NCBI GenBank assembly: GCA_963761015.1
Contig: CAVXFL010000026.1
Location: 1 to 12,550, forward strand
Origin: CAVXFL01 sp963761015
Lineage (GTDB): Bacteria > Pseudomonadota > Alphaproteobacteria > Acetobacterales > Acetobacteraceae
Length of the DNA: 12,550 nucleotides
Direction: 5' to 3'
Shown: positions 1 through 6,516 of the stretch, in pieces
Layout: every line of letters starts with the position of its first letter
How positions within the stretch are numbered: the stretch's first letter is position 1
Made by a program: the position numbers and the translations under genes
Notes under the pieces: model-generated
What the model saw: the letters and a program-made list of their open reading frames with translations, nothing else
What the model was told of the DNA's origin: nothing
Database searches by the model: none

Positions 1-933
1 GCGCTCTCTGAATTGCGCGGCCACCCGATTGGAGCCTTCCCGGTCGGCCAGCCGGCGGGCCAGGTTGGCGCGCTCCCGGTGCGAGCGCATCAGGTACCAG
101 AGCATCCTCTCGATACTCTCGGACTGCGCCTCCAGCATCGCCTCTCCGGTGTAGGCATGGCCGAGATGGCAGCGGTAGCGGACGAGGTCGCCGTCGGCGA
201 CTTCCCAGAGCGTGCCGTGGCACTCGGGACAGGTGAACGGGGATTTGTTCCCAAGCTGTTCTTCGCTGGCCATGCCGGCAAGCTCCAGCGCCGCGATGCC
301 CGCTTCCATGCGGATGTGGAAAGGTATCTCGGGGGCACTGCCGGCCGGTTCGGCGACCAGCCGCGCCAATAGCCCGGCCATCGCCGAAACCGGAACGCAG
401 TGGTCGACGGCGACATGGCCCAGCGCGCTCGCCGGCATGTCGGGAAACGGCGCTTCCGCCGGATCCTGGACCACCGCACACCCGCCACATCGCTTGATCG
501 CCCGCAGCCCGGCCGCGCCGTCGTTCAGCGCGCCGGACAGGATCACGCCGATCACCCCGGCACCATAGCTGCATGCGGCCGAGCGGAACAGCGGATCGAC
601 GGCCGGGCGCGCCAGGTTTTCGCGCGGACCGCGACGCAGCAGCTGGTGGCTATCGTGCACCAGCAGGTGCATGCCGGGAACCGCGACATAGACGTGGCCA
701 TGTTCGATCGGTCGCCCGCTTTCCGCGGCCACCACGCGTAGCGCGCTGTTGCGGGCCAGGATCTCCGGAAGGCAGCTCCGAGACCCCATGTGCTGAACGA
801 CGAGCACGGCCTCGGGCAGGTCGGCGGGCAGCTCGCGGGTCAGGACTTGCAGATATTGCAGCCCGCCCGCCGATGCGCCAACCGCGATCAGGTCGTGATT
901 GGCCGGCTCGGAAACGGCGCCGCGCTTGTCCAT
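1..933 (-). CDS. Orphan CheB-type protein-glutamate methylesterase domain protein with zinc-ribbon-like tail (partial, runs off the left edge)
   Basis: The frame is open from the ATG at 933 to the left edge (311 codons, no stop), so the C-terminus is missing. The CheB methylesterase domain fills about residues 13-195 and shows the catalytic set: Ser21 in VGASAGG, His48 in VVQHM and Asp138 in LSGALNDG. CheB normally removes methyl groups from chemoreceptor glutamates. There is no N-terminal receiver domain, so this is not the classical response regulator. After a linker, residues 234-262 carry CPECHG and YRCHLGHAY, a cysteine/histidine cluster common in orphan CheB-like proteins of alphaproteobacteria, followed by a helical region from about residue 265. 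The start is supported by GAGGAGG just upstream. No other chemotaxis gene is visible, so the partner is unknown; a stress or two-component role is as likely as chemotaxis. Confidence 0.9.
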   Translation of the reverse strand, partial: MDKRGAVSEPANHDLIAVGASAGGLQYLQVLTRELPADLPEAVLVVQHMGSRSCLPEILARNSALRVVAAESGRPIEHGHVYVAVPGMHLLVHDSHQLLRRGPRENLARPAVDPLFRSAACSYGAGVIGVILSGALNDGAAGLRAIKRCGGCAVVQDPAEAPFPDMPASALGHVAVDHCVPVSAMAGLLARLVAEPAGSAPEIPFHIRMEAGIAALELAGMASEEQLGNKSPFTCPECHGTLWEVADGDLVRYRCHLGHAYTGEAMLEAQSESIERMLWYLMRSHRERANLARRLADREGSNRVAAQFRER

Positions 934-1153
934 GTCCTCCTCTTTCCGAACGGCCAAGCCGTTCGCCTTGAGAGTGGAACGCGCCTGCCGCCGTATCGAT
1001 CCCCGGTCCCGCTCAGTCGCCAGCCGCGCCGGAGGCAGCATCCCGCCAGATTCAAGCGCGGCCGCGCGCCTTCGGTTGTATGGATTTCGCGGGGGGAGAT
1101 CCGAACCCGGCGAAGACGCGGATGCCCGTGACAAGCACGGACACGACGCGGTC
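934..1153. other. Intergenic region upstream of the CheB-like gene
   Basis: A 220-bp gap between two minus-strand genes. I find no convincing ORF. A small hairpin (CCGTG, 5-nt loop, CACGG; 1126-1140) lies 14 bp past the acyltransferase stop but has no T-tract, so it is at best a weak terminator candidate. The cheB-like promoter should lie here, but I see no clear -35/-10 pair. The perfect Shine-Dalgarno GAGGAGG is at 935-941 on the minus strand. Confidence 0.4.
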
Positions 1154-2296
1154 TCAATCCCCGGTCGCCACCGCCGCCGGCACCGGTTCCGCGACGACGC
1201 CTGCCCGCAACCGCTGCGGCGGGCGGCGGGCCAGGATCGGCGATTCGAAGAACCGGAACGACAGCCACGACAGCGCGAACGGCAGCGTCAGCGCGATCCC
1301 GAGCGCCACCGGCAGGCTCAAGAAGTGCCGCTGGTCGAAACCAATTTGTAAGGCCTGAAGCACGCTCAGATGGATCAGATATAGCGCGTAGGATTGCGTG
1401 CTCAGGGTCCGGGCGATGGCGGCGAACCAGCGCCAGGCGTGCCGCAGCAGTTCAGCGGCCGGGAGGCAGAGCGCGAAGCCGATCCCCACCAGATCGGACT
1501 GGAATGTCTGGCTCACATGCGGCGGCAGGCTGTCCAGCCCGCCCCACAGCGAGACGATGATGGCCAGTCCGGCGCCGAGCATGAGCAGCCGGTAGATCGG
1601 CCGGAGATCGAGCCGCGCCGTCAAATCAGCCATGATGACGCCCCAGACGATGGCGTCCAGCCGATAGATCACGACCTGACGGATGCTGCCGTCCACGTCG
1701 ACGGCTTGCGGCGCCATCCACCGCAGCGCGGCCGGCACCACCAGGAACGCGACGATCGCGACCCAAACCGCGTTCCTGCGGCGCAGCAAGGCGGCCGAGG
1801 CGATCGCGCAGGCGCCGAACAGGAGGTAGAACCACTCCTCGATGGTCAGCGACCACGACACGGGCAGGAAATTGTCCGACGGCATCGGCCAGGCCAGGTT
1901 CTGCGTCAGCGGGCCGTATTCCGCCAGCCGGCTCAGCGTCGCCGAGCGCGGCGGCATCACGATGAGCAGGACCAGCAGCCAGCCGTAATAGAGCGGCAGC
2001 GTGCGCATCCACCGCCGGCCCAGGAAGGTCAGCAACTGCCGGCCGGTCGGTTCCGTGGCGGCGATGTCCAGCAGCAGCCGCCCGATCAGGAATCCGCTTA
2101 GCGCGAAGAACAGCTCAACCCCGAGCCCGCCCACCGACAGCACGAAATCCGACACCGGAACCACGTGCCAAGCCTTGAGGAAGTAACTGTAATGCGCGAC
2201 CAGAACGAGCAGGATGGCGATCGAGCGGACGACGTCGAGGCCGAGATTGCGTCTGCTGCTCAAGCTCCATTCCCCCCGGATCGCCTCAAACACCAC
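1154..2296 (-). CDS. Membrane acyltransferase of the acyltransferase-3 / OafA-YrhL family
   Basis: A 380-aa polytopic membrane protein with about ten hydrophobic segments spread over the whole length. The family transfers acetyl or other acyl groups onto surface sugars such as LPS O-antigen, exopolysaccharide or Nod factor. Diagnostic features are the R-x10-H motif at the first membrane helix (Arg24, His35), GLGVELFFALSGFLIG at residues 57-72 and SWSLTIEEWFY at 147-157 with the conserved acidic pair. There is no C-terminal SGNH domain, so it is the short form. The GTG at 2296 is the first start in the frame. A TTG at 2263 preceded by GGGGGGAA is a reasonable alternative that would trim eleven residues and leave the family to begin at its usual RRNLGLD. 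No glycan genes flank it, so the substrate cannot be named. Confidence 0.9.
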   Translation of the reverse strand: MVFEAIRGEWSLSSRRNLGLDVVRSIAILLVLVAHYSYFLKAWHVVPVSDFVLSVGGLGVELFFALSGFLIGRLLLDIAATEPTGRQLLTFLGRRWMRTLPLYYGWLLVLLIVMPPRSATLSRLAEYGPLTQNLAWPMPSDNFLPVSWSLTIEEWFYLLFGACAIASAALLRRRNAVWVAIVAFLVVPAALRWMAPQAVDVDGSIRQVVIYRLDAIVWGVIMADLTARLDLRPIYRLLMLGAGLAIIVSLWGGLDSLPPHVSQTFQSDLVGIGFALCLPAAELLRHAWRWFAAIARTLSTQSYALYLIHLSVLQALQIGFDQRHFLSLPVALGIALTLPFALSWLSFRFFESPILARRPPQRLRAGVVAEPVPAAVATGD

Positions 2297-2470
2297 TGCT
2301 CATACTTGGGGGCAGGTGGTACGTCACCCCGGACGCGCAAATCCAAAGTGAGCGGCTTCGGGTGTGACCGTCCTCAGTTTCCCTTTTTTCCGGCGCAGCC
2401 ATGCCGGCAATCCACGGCTCGATCAGCAACGGATTGCGCTTGTCCGGCCCTTCCTTCTCTAACCCTCGCT
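2297..2470. other. Intergenic region between kinase gene end and acyltransferase start
   Basis: A 174-bp transition from the lower-GC kinase patch back to high-GC DNA. Short open frames exist on both strands but none shows a recognisable domain or a good ribosome binding site. I see no transposase remnant or terminal repeat that I can defend. The acyltransferase promoter is expected here. Confidence 0.35.
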
Positions 2471-3393
2471 TTAATGCCCGCTTACAGCGGAATTGAGGTC
2501 TCTCCAAAATTCTGGTGCGCTTGCCGTTCGATACTGGACATGGCGTCGAAGCCCTTTCTCTAGGGCGACTGAGTAAGGAAGCGGCAAGTTCAATGCTAGC
2601 CGCCGAGGTTCACCAGACAAAATCTGGTCGGGTGTAAATACGCTTTCGTGGCCTGTTAGAAGTTGGAGGAACAGCAATGCGCAATGATACATATCTATCC
2701 TATTGTCCATTGGACCAAATTGCCGCGGGTCAAGACTTTCGGGCGGCATCATCCAGTTAGCCAATGTCGTCTGGCCAGGGACCATGGAGCCGACCATATT
2801 CGCGATTTCAAAATCTCCCAGTTTGAAGTTCATAGCGCGCTGCTGATCCGGTAGCATCTCGTCCTTTTGCCAGTTCGCAAAAACATTGCCGATGTGAATG
2901 TCTTTATGAACCAGCCCGTTCAGGTGGATGAAGTGCACCGCCTGGAGCAGGCAACGGGCGATAGGTCTGAGCCACAACGAACCGTCGAAATCCGGGATTG
3001 CAAATAGATTTGACAGCGGCCCATAACATTTTTCTGTAATGATGTAGCACAAGTTTTCGAACTCAAAGGCGTCGTACACATAGGTTACAAACGGATGTCT
3101 GACCGAGAATAGTGTCTGAAATTCCTTGGTAGCTTGGTTTCTAATACCATGATGATCGATGTTTGGCTTAGGACCTTTGCGGCAAGTTCATTATCCCACG
3201 TGTCCTTGCAGCTATACACCCATCCGAAATGGCCTTCACCGATTACTTTGCCTATCGTATAGGTGTTGCCGGTCTTCAGGCTCGTGATTACTCTTCCAAG
3301 CAACTCAGGAGCCGGGTAAGCGGGCAATTTCACCGGCAGTGCCAGTTGAGAGGATGCGGTAGGTAGCCCTCCGGAGACAGATTGGTCAGACAC
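2471..3393 (-). pseudogene. Ser/Thr protein kinase (Hanks type), broken by a single-base frameshift
   Basis: Two consecutive minus-strand frames together make one kinase of 307 residues. The N-lobe (GTG at 3393) has the glycine loop IGEGHFGWVYS (51-61) and ATP-anchoring Lys73 in AAKVL, then goes out of frame and stops near 3085. Reading one extra base in CCTAAGCC (3165-3172) continues as KPNIDHHGIRNQATKEFQTL... into the C-lobe frame. The C-lobe has catalytic loop HKDIHIGN (His163, Asp165, Asn170), DFE instead of DFG (194-196), and PPE in place of APE (ending Glu219). All catalytic residues are present, so the intact protein would probably be active. It is only the kinase fold: no transmembrane helix, PASTA or HhH domain follows. 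GC is clearly lower than in the flanks, suggesting transfer. The start is uncertain because no good Shine-Dalgarno precedes the GTG. Confidence 0.88.
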
Positions 3394-3567
3394 CCTTTGT
3401 TCAGCGCTTCCTTCGATTCGGGCCCGCAGTTGGGGCTTTCAGAGCCATCATAGGCAATTGTTTGGAACGAAGCAAGAACTCTATCCGGGTAGACTATCCT
3501 CAGACCGGAGATTACGCAGCCTGATTTTCGGGTAACCACCCCATTTTTTGCACTTACCGAGGCGCGC
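3394..3567. other. Low-GC spacer upstream of the kinase gene
   Basis: A 174-bp gap between the prpB stop and the kinase GTG. It shares the lower GC of the kinase patch. The base composition changes abruptly at about 3550-3570, next to the prpB stop, which makes this a candidate boundary of the transferred segment. Open frames cross it on the minus strand but show no known motif. The kinase frame itself is open back to a TGA near 3438, without an ATG. Confidence 0.3.
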
Positions 3568-4476
3568 CTAGACGCCCTGCGGGACGACGGTGCGGACGAT
3601 CGATTCGTCGAGCGCCTCGTAATCCGCGTAGCCGATGGTCGCGTACAGGTCGGCGCGGGTCTGCATGCGGTCGAGCATGTTCTGCGCCCCGCCGTCGCGG
3701 CGGATCGCGGCGTATAGCTCCTCCTGCGCCTTGGCGGCGACGCGCAGCGAGCTGACCGGCCAAATCACCATGCGATAGCCCATCGCCTCGAATTCGGCGG
3801 CGGTGAAGAACGGGGTGCGGCCGAACTCGGTCATGTTGGCGAGCAGAGGCGCGTCCACCCGGCGGGCGAACTCGCGGAACATCTCCGCCGAGATCAGCGC
3901 CTCGGGGAAAATGGCATCGGCCCCCGCCTGCAGATACAGCCGCGCGCGTGCCACCGCGCCGTCCAGCCCCTCGCTCGCCGCGGCGTCGGTGCGGGCGATC
4001 AGATAGAGGTGCCGCCGCGCCTTGGCCGCCGCCGCGATCTTGGCCGCCATGTCGCGCGGATCGGCCAGCTTCTTGTCGTTCAGATGCCCGCACTTCTTGG
4101 GCAGAAGCTGGTCCTCGATATGCACCGCCGCCGCGCCGGCGTCCTCGAACGTGCGGACCATGTGCATGACGTTGAGCGCCTCGCCGTAGCCGGTGTCGCC
4201 GTCCACCAGCACCGGCACCCCGGCGGCGCGCGCCACCTGGCGGACGAAGAAGCCGACATCCTCGACCGTGATGACGCCGAGATCGGGCAGGCCCATCGAG
4301 GCGGACATCGCCGCGCCGGAGAGATAGACCGCTTCGAACCCAGCCGCCCGCGCCTGCATGGCCGCGAGCCCGTTATGCGCGCCGGGAATTTGCGCGATCC
4401 CGCCGCGCGCCAGCAGCGCGCGGAAGCGCTGCCCGGGCGGGACCGGGGACACGTCGTTCGCGACCAGATAGGGCAT
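3568..4476 (-). CDS. prpB: 2-methylisocitrate lyase
   Basis: A 302-aa member of the isocitrate lyase/PEP mutase superfamily. PrpB cleaves 2-methylisocitrate to pyruvate and succinate, the last step of the cytosolic 2-methylcitrate cycle for propionate. Residues seen are the substrate-pocket YLSG (51-54), the metal-binding VDGDTGYG (91-98), HIEDQ (119-123), the active-site loop PKKCGH (126-131, Cys129), IARTDA, and the PrpB-like MTEFGRTPFFT stretch. Length and alignment to E. coli PrpB from memory are end to end. The ATG at 4476 follows GGGAGA with good spacing; the frame stays open far upstream but that part is low-complexity antisense to coxG. No prpC, prpD or regulator is adjacent, so the rest of the cycle must lie elsewhere. 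It diverges from the CoxG-like gene across 150 bp. Confidence 0.92.
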   Translation of the reverse strand: MPYLVANDVSPVPPGQRFRALLARGGIAQIPGAHNGLAAMQARAAGFEAVYLSGAAMSASMGLPDLGVITVEDVGFFVRQVARAAGVPVLVDGDTGYGEALNVMHMVRTFEDAGAAAVHIEDQLLPKKCGHLNDKKLADPRDMAAKIAAAAKARRHLYLIARTDAAASEGLDGAVARARLYLQAGADAIFPEALISAEMFREFARRVDAPLLANMTEFGRTPFFTAAEFEAMGYRMVIWPVSSLRVAAKAQEELYAAIRRDGGAQNMLDRMQTRADLYATIGYADYEALDESIVRTVVPQGV

Positions 4477-4570
4477 GGCAGTCTCCCGCTCGGCCGTCCC
4501 CGGCCGCGGACCGGGGCGCCGGGGCGGGAGATACCCCAACCGGCGCCGTCGGGGTAGGCGCGGCGTCGCG

Positions 4571-4599
4571 TTGCATGACGGAAAACCGGCCGCTAAACC
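4571..4599 (+). promoter_or_regulatory. Candidate promoter for the CoxG-like gene
   Basis: TTGCAT (4571-4576) and TAAACC (4594-4599) are separated by exactly 17 bp in the prpB/coxG divergent region. The predicted start near 4606 leaves a short leader with the AAGGAGA ribosome binding site at 4612-4618. The -10 match is weak. A GC-rich hairpin (CCCCGG/CCGGGG, 4498-4516) lies on the prpB side. Confidence 0.25.
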
Positions 4600-4626
4600 T
4601 CGGTCCGGCCAAGGAGAACCGATCGG

Positions 4627-5286
4627 ATGGACATGACCGGCGAGCGGCGCATCCCGGCGCCGCGGCAGAGGGTGTGGGACGGGCTCAACGACCCCGAGGT
4701 GCTGAAGGCCAGCATCCCGGGTTGCCAGACCCTGGAGAAAGTCTCGGACACCGAGCTCAAGGCCACGGCCGCGATGAAGATCGGCCCCATCGCCGCCCGC
4801 TTCAGCGGCAACATCCAGCTCTCCGAACTCGATCCGCCGCGCTCCTACACGATCAGCGGCGAGGGCCAGGGCGGTGTCGCCGGCTTCGCCAAGGGCGGCG
4901 CGCACGTGCATCTGGACGAGGACGGCGACTTCACCGTCATGCGCTACGACGTGCACGCGCAGGTCGGGGGCAAGATCGCCCAGCTCGGGGCGCGGCTGAT
5001 CGACGCCACCGCCAAGTCGATGGCCGACGCCTTCTTCGACCGCTTCGTGAACGAGGTGGCCGGCGCGCCGGCGCGGGAGGCCGGCGCGGTCGGCGGCGCG
5101 GCGTTCATCGCCGGCGCGGCGGAACTGCCGGAGACGGCCGCGGCCACCGCTTCTCCCAACGCGCCGCCGTCGATCAGCGTGTTCTCGCTGATCCCCGAGC
5201 AGCCGATGGGCTTTCCGCGCGCCTTCTGGGTGGGCGGCGCCATCTGCCTCGCCATCCTGCTGCTGATCTTCTCCGCGTATTTCTGA
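4627..5286 (+). CDS. CoxG-family SRPBCC protein with C-terminal membrane anchor
   Basis: A 219-aa protein. Residues 1-145 are a typical carbon monoxide dehydrogenase subunit G (CoxG) domain of the SRPBCC/START-like fold: IPAPRQRVWDGLNDPEVL, SIPGCQTLEKV, KIGPIAARFSG, SGEGQGGVAGFAKGGA and QVGGKIAQLGARLID all match the family. A Pro/Ala-rich linker (about 146-195) leads to one hydrophobic helix at the C-terminus (about 199-218), so the soluble domain probably hangs on the cytoplasmic side of the membrane. In Oligotropha, CoxG helps attach CO dehydrogenase to the membrane, but no molybdenum hydroxylase genes are visible here, so the client is unknown. Start supported by AAGGAGA nine bases upstream. 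It is first in a plus-strand row, 98 bp before the nitrilase-like gene. Confidence 0.88.
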   Translation: MDMTGERRIPAPRQRVWDGLNDPEVLKASIPGCQTLEKVSDTELKATAAMKIGPIAARFSGNIQLSELDPPRSYTISGEGQGGVAGFAKGGAHVHLDEDGDFTVMRYDVHAQVGGKIAQLGARLIDATAKSMADAFFDRFVNEVAGAPAREAGAVGGAAFIAGAAELPETAAATASPNAPPSISVFSLIPEQPMGFPRAFWVGGAICLAILLLIFSAYF

Positions 5287-5348
5287 GCGTCGCCGCCGCG
5301 TCCCGTGCCGGGAGGCCGTGCTGGCCGGCGCGCGCGGCATCTGACATC

Positions 5349-5377
5349 TTCCCCGGCGGACGCAAAACGTCGGGGAA
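5349..5377 (+). promoter_or_regulatory. Leader hairpin covering the ribosome binding site of the nitrilase-like gene
   Basis: TTCCCCGGCG (5349-5358) can pair with CGTCGGGGAA (5368-5377), a 10-bp stem with one G-U pair and a 9-nt A-rich loop. The 3' arm contains GGGGAA, the only plausible Shine-Dalgarno, seven bases before the ATG at 5385. The stem would therefore limit translation unless opened. It has no following T-run, so a simple terminator is less likely. Confidence 0.4.
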
Positions 5378-5384
5378 ACGCGGC

Positions 5385-6455
5385 ATGATCGAACCCTACA
5401 CCGCGGTCGGGCTGATCCCGAGCTTCTGGGGCATCCGCCGGCGCGCGGATATCGCCAAGAACCTGGAGCACCTGGAAAGCCTGACGCACGCGGCGTTCTG
5501 GCTGTCGAATCTCGATATCCCGGTCCGGCTGGTGGCGATCCCCGAAGGGGCGCTGCAAGGCTTCAACGACGAGGTGCTCGACCTCGACCACGCCGAGTTC
5601 GCGAGTACCTGCGCCATCGACATTCCGGGGCCGGAGACCGACCGGCTCGGCAAGCTGGCCCGCCAGTGGGGCGTGTTCGTGATGGCGCAGGCCAAGGCGC
5701 GGCACGCGGACTGGCCGAACCTGTTCTTCAACGTTGGTTTCGTCATCGATCCGGACGGCGCGGTAGTGCTCAAGCACCACAAGATCTCGGCGCTGCTCCC
5801 CTGCGAGCGTTCGGTCTCGCCGCACGATCTGTTCGACTGGTGGGTGGAGAAATACGGCCGGTCGCTGCAGGCGTTCTGGCCGGTCGCCGACACCACGATC
5901 GGCCGCCTCGGCATCATGATGGCGATGGAGGGGAACTATCCGGAGAACGGGCGCGGGCTGGCGCTGAACGGCGCGGAGGTGGTGTATCGCGCCTCGATGC
6001 CGGCGCCGTTCACCGAGAACGACGTTTTCGAGATTTCCAACCGCGCGAGGGCGCTGGAAAACAACTTCTACGTCGTGGCCCCGAACATCGGCGGCTATCA
6101 TTTGTATCCGGACAGCGAAACGCCGATCGACGCCGGCGGTGGGCAGTCGATGATCGTGGACCACAAGGGCGCGATCGTCGGCAAGCAGCGCGACACCAAC
6201 GGCTCGACCTTCGTTGCCGGCGTCATCAATATCGAGGCGCTGCGGCATCATCGCGCGAACGCGCAGGTGACGAACTGGCCGAAGGACATCCGCGCCGAGT
6301 TGGCACAGATCATCTACGAGCAGCCGATCTATCCGAAGAACCTGTACCTGGAGAAGACGCCTGGCAGGCACGCCGACTACAAGCGCGAGGTGATCGAGCG
6401 GCAGGTGCGGCTGATGCAGGAGCGCGGGGTGTGGAAGGGGCCGGCGGGACAATGA
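5385..6455 (+). CDS. Nitrilase-superfamily (aliphatic amidase-like) protein lacking the catalytic cysteine
   Basis: A 356-aa protein with the carbon-nitrogen hydrolase fold along its full length. The closest pattern I know is the AmiE/formamidase branch: LVAIPEGALQGF carries the triad Glu (Glu54), VLKHHKI carries the triad Lys (Lys133), and IGRLGIMMAMEGNYPENGR aligns with the AmiE segment ending in IICDDGNYPE. The nucleophile Cys there is Ala180 here (codon GCG, 5922-5924). The nearest cysteine, Cys140, lies in the Lys segment and is not equivalent. Everything else looks conserved and in frame, so this is probably a functional non-hydrolase or an enzyme with another mechanism rather than a decaying gene. 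ATG chosen because the fold begins at once (TAVGLIPSFWG). It is followed after 61 bp by trpB2, suggesting co-transcription. Confidence 0.85.
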   Translation: MIEPYTAVGLIPSFWGIRRRADIAKNLEHLESLTHAAFWLSNLDIPVRLVAIPEGALQGFNDEVLDLDHAEFASTCAIDIPGPETDRLGKLARQWGVFVMAQAKARHADWPNLFFNVGFVIDPDGAVVLKHHKISALLPCERSVSPHDLFDWWVEKYGRSLQAFWPVADTTIGRLGIMMAMEGNYPENGRGLALNGAEVVYRASMPAPFTENDVFEISNRARALENNFYVVAPNIGGYHLYPDSETPIDAGGGQSMIVDHKGAIVGKQRDTNGSTFVAGVINIEALRHHRANAQVTNWPKDIRAELAQIIYEQPIYPKNLYLEKTPGRHADYKREVIERQVRLMQERGVWKGPAGQ

Positions 6456-6475
6456 TCGTCTGCGCTCGCGCTAGA

Positions 6476-6499
6476 GTCATGCCTGCGAAAGCGGGTGAC
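6476..6499. repeat. REP-like short palindrome between the nitrilase-like gene and trpB2
   Basis: GTCA-TG-CCTGC-GAAA-GCGGG-TGAC folds into a stem with a GAAA loop. It belongs to the widespread alphaproteobacterial type in which 'GCGAAAGC' forms the tip, whose translation gives the familiar artefact MPAKAG. It starts 21 bp past the upstream stop and ends 17 bp before the trpB2 ATG, so it may act as an RNA processing or stability element in the shared transcript. Confidence 0.6.
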
Positions 6500-6516
6500 C
6501 TGGATAGGGGGAACGC

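Noticed and set aside
2286..2507. Minus-strand 73-codon frame between kinase and acyltransferase
   Set aside because: No domain, no ribosome binding site, and it overlaps the kinase C-terminus; likely chance.
3330..3539. Minus-strand 69-codon frame overlapping the kinase start
   Set aside because: No recognisable motif and a large overlap with the kinase N-lobe; it might be a remnant of a transferred neighbour, but nothing supports a gene.
4627..5286. Complete carbon monoxide dehydrogenase locus
   Set aside because: Only the CoxG-like gene is present; no coxS, coxM, coxL or coxDEF homolog is visible in the window.
4477..5340. Upstream extension of the prpB frame to 5340 on the minus strand
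   Set aside because: It is antisense to the well-supported CoxG-like gene, its translation is low-complexity Arg/Ala/Gly, and prpB has its own ATG with a good ribosome binding site at 4476.
4575..5384. N-terminal extension of the nitrilase-like gene back to 4575
   Set aside because: It is an out-of-frame reading of the CoxG-like gene; the nitrilase fold begins right at the ATG at 5385.
4944..6452. Long minus-strand open frame opposite the nitrilase-like gene
   Set aside because: Same antisense effect; the plus-strand protein matches a known family over its full length.
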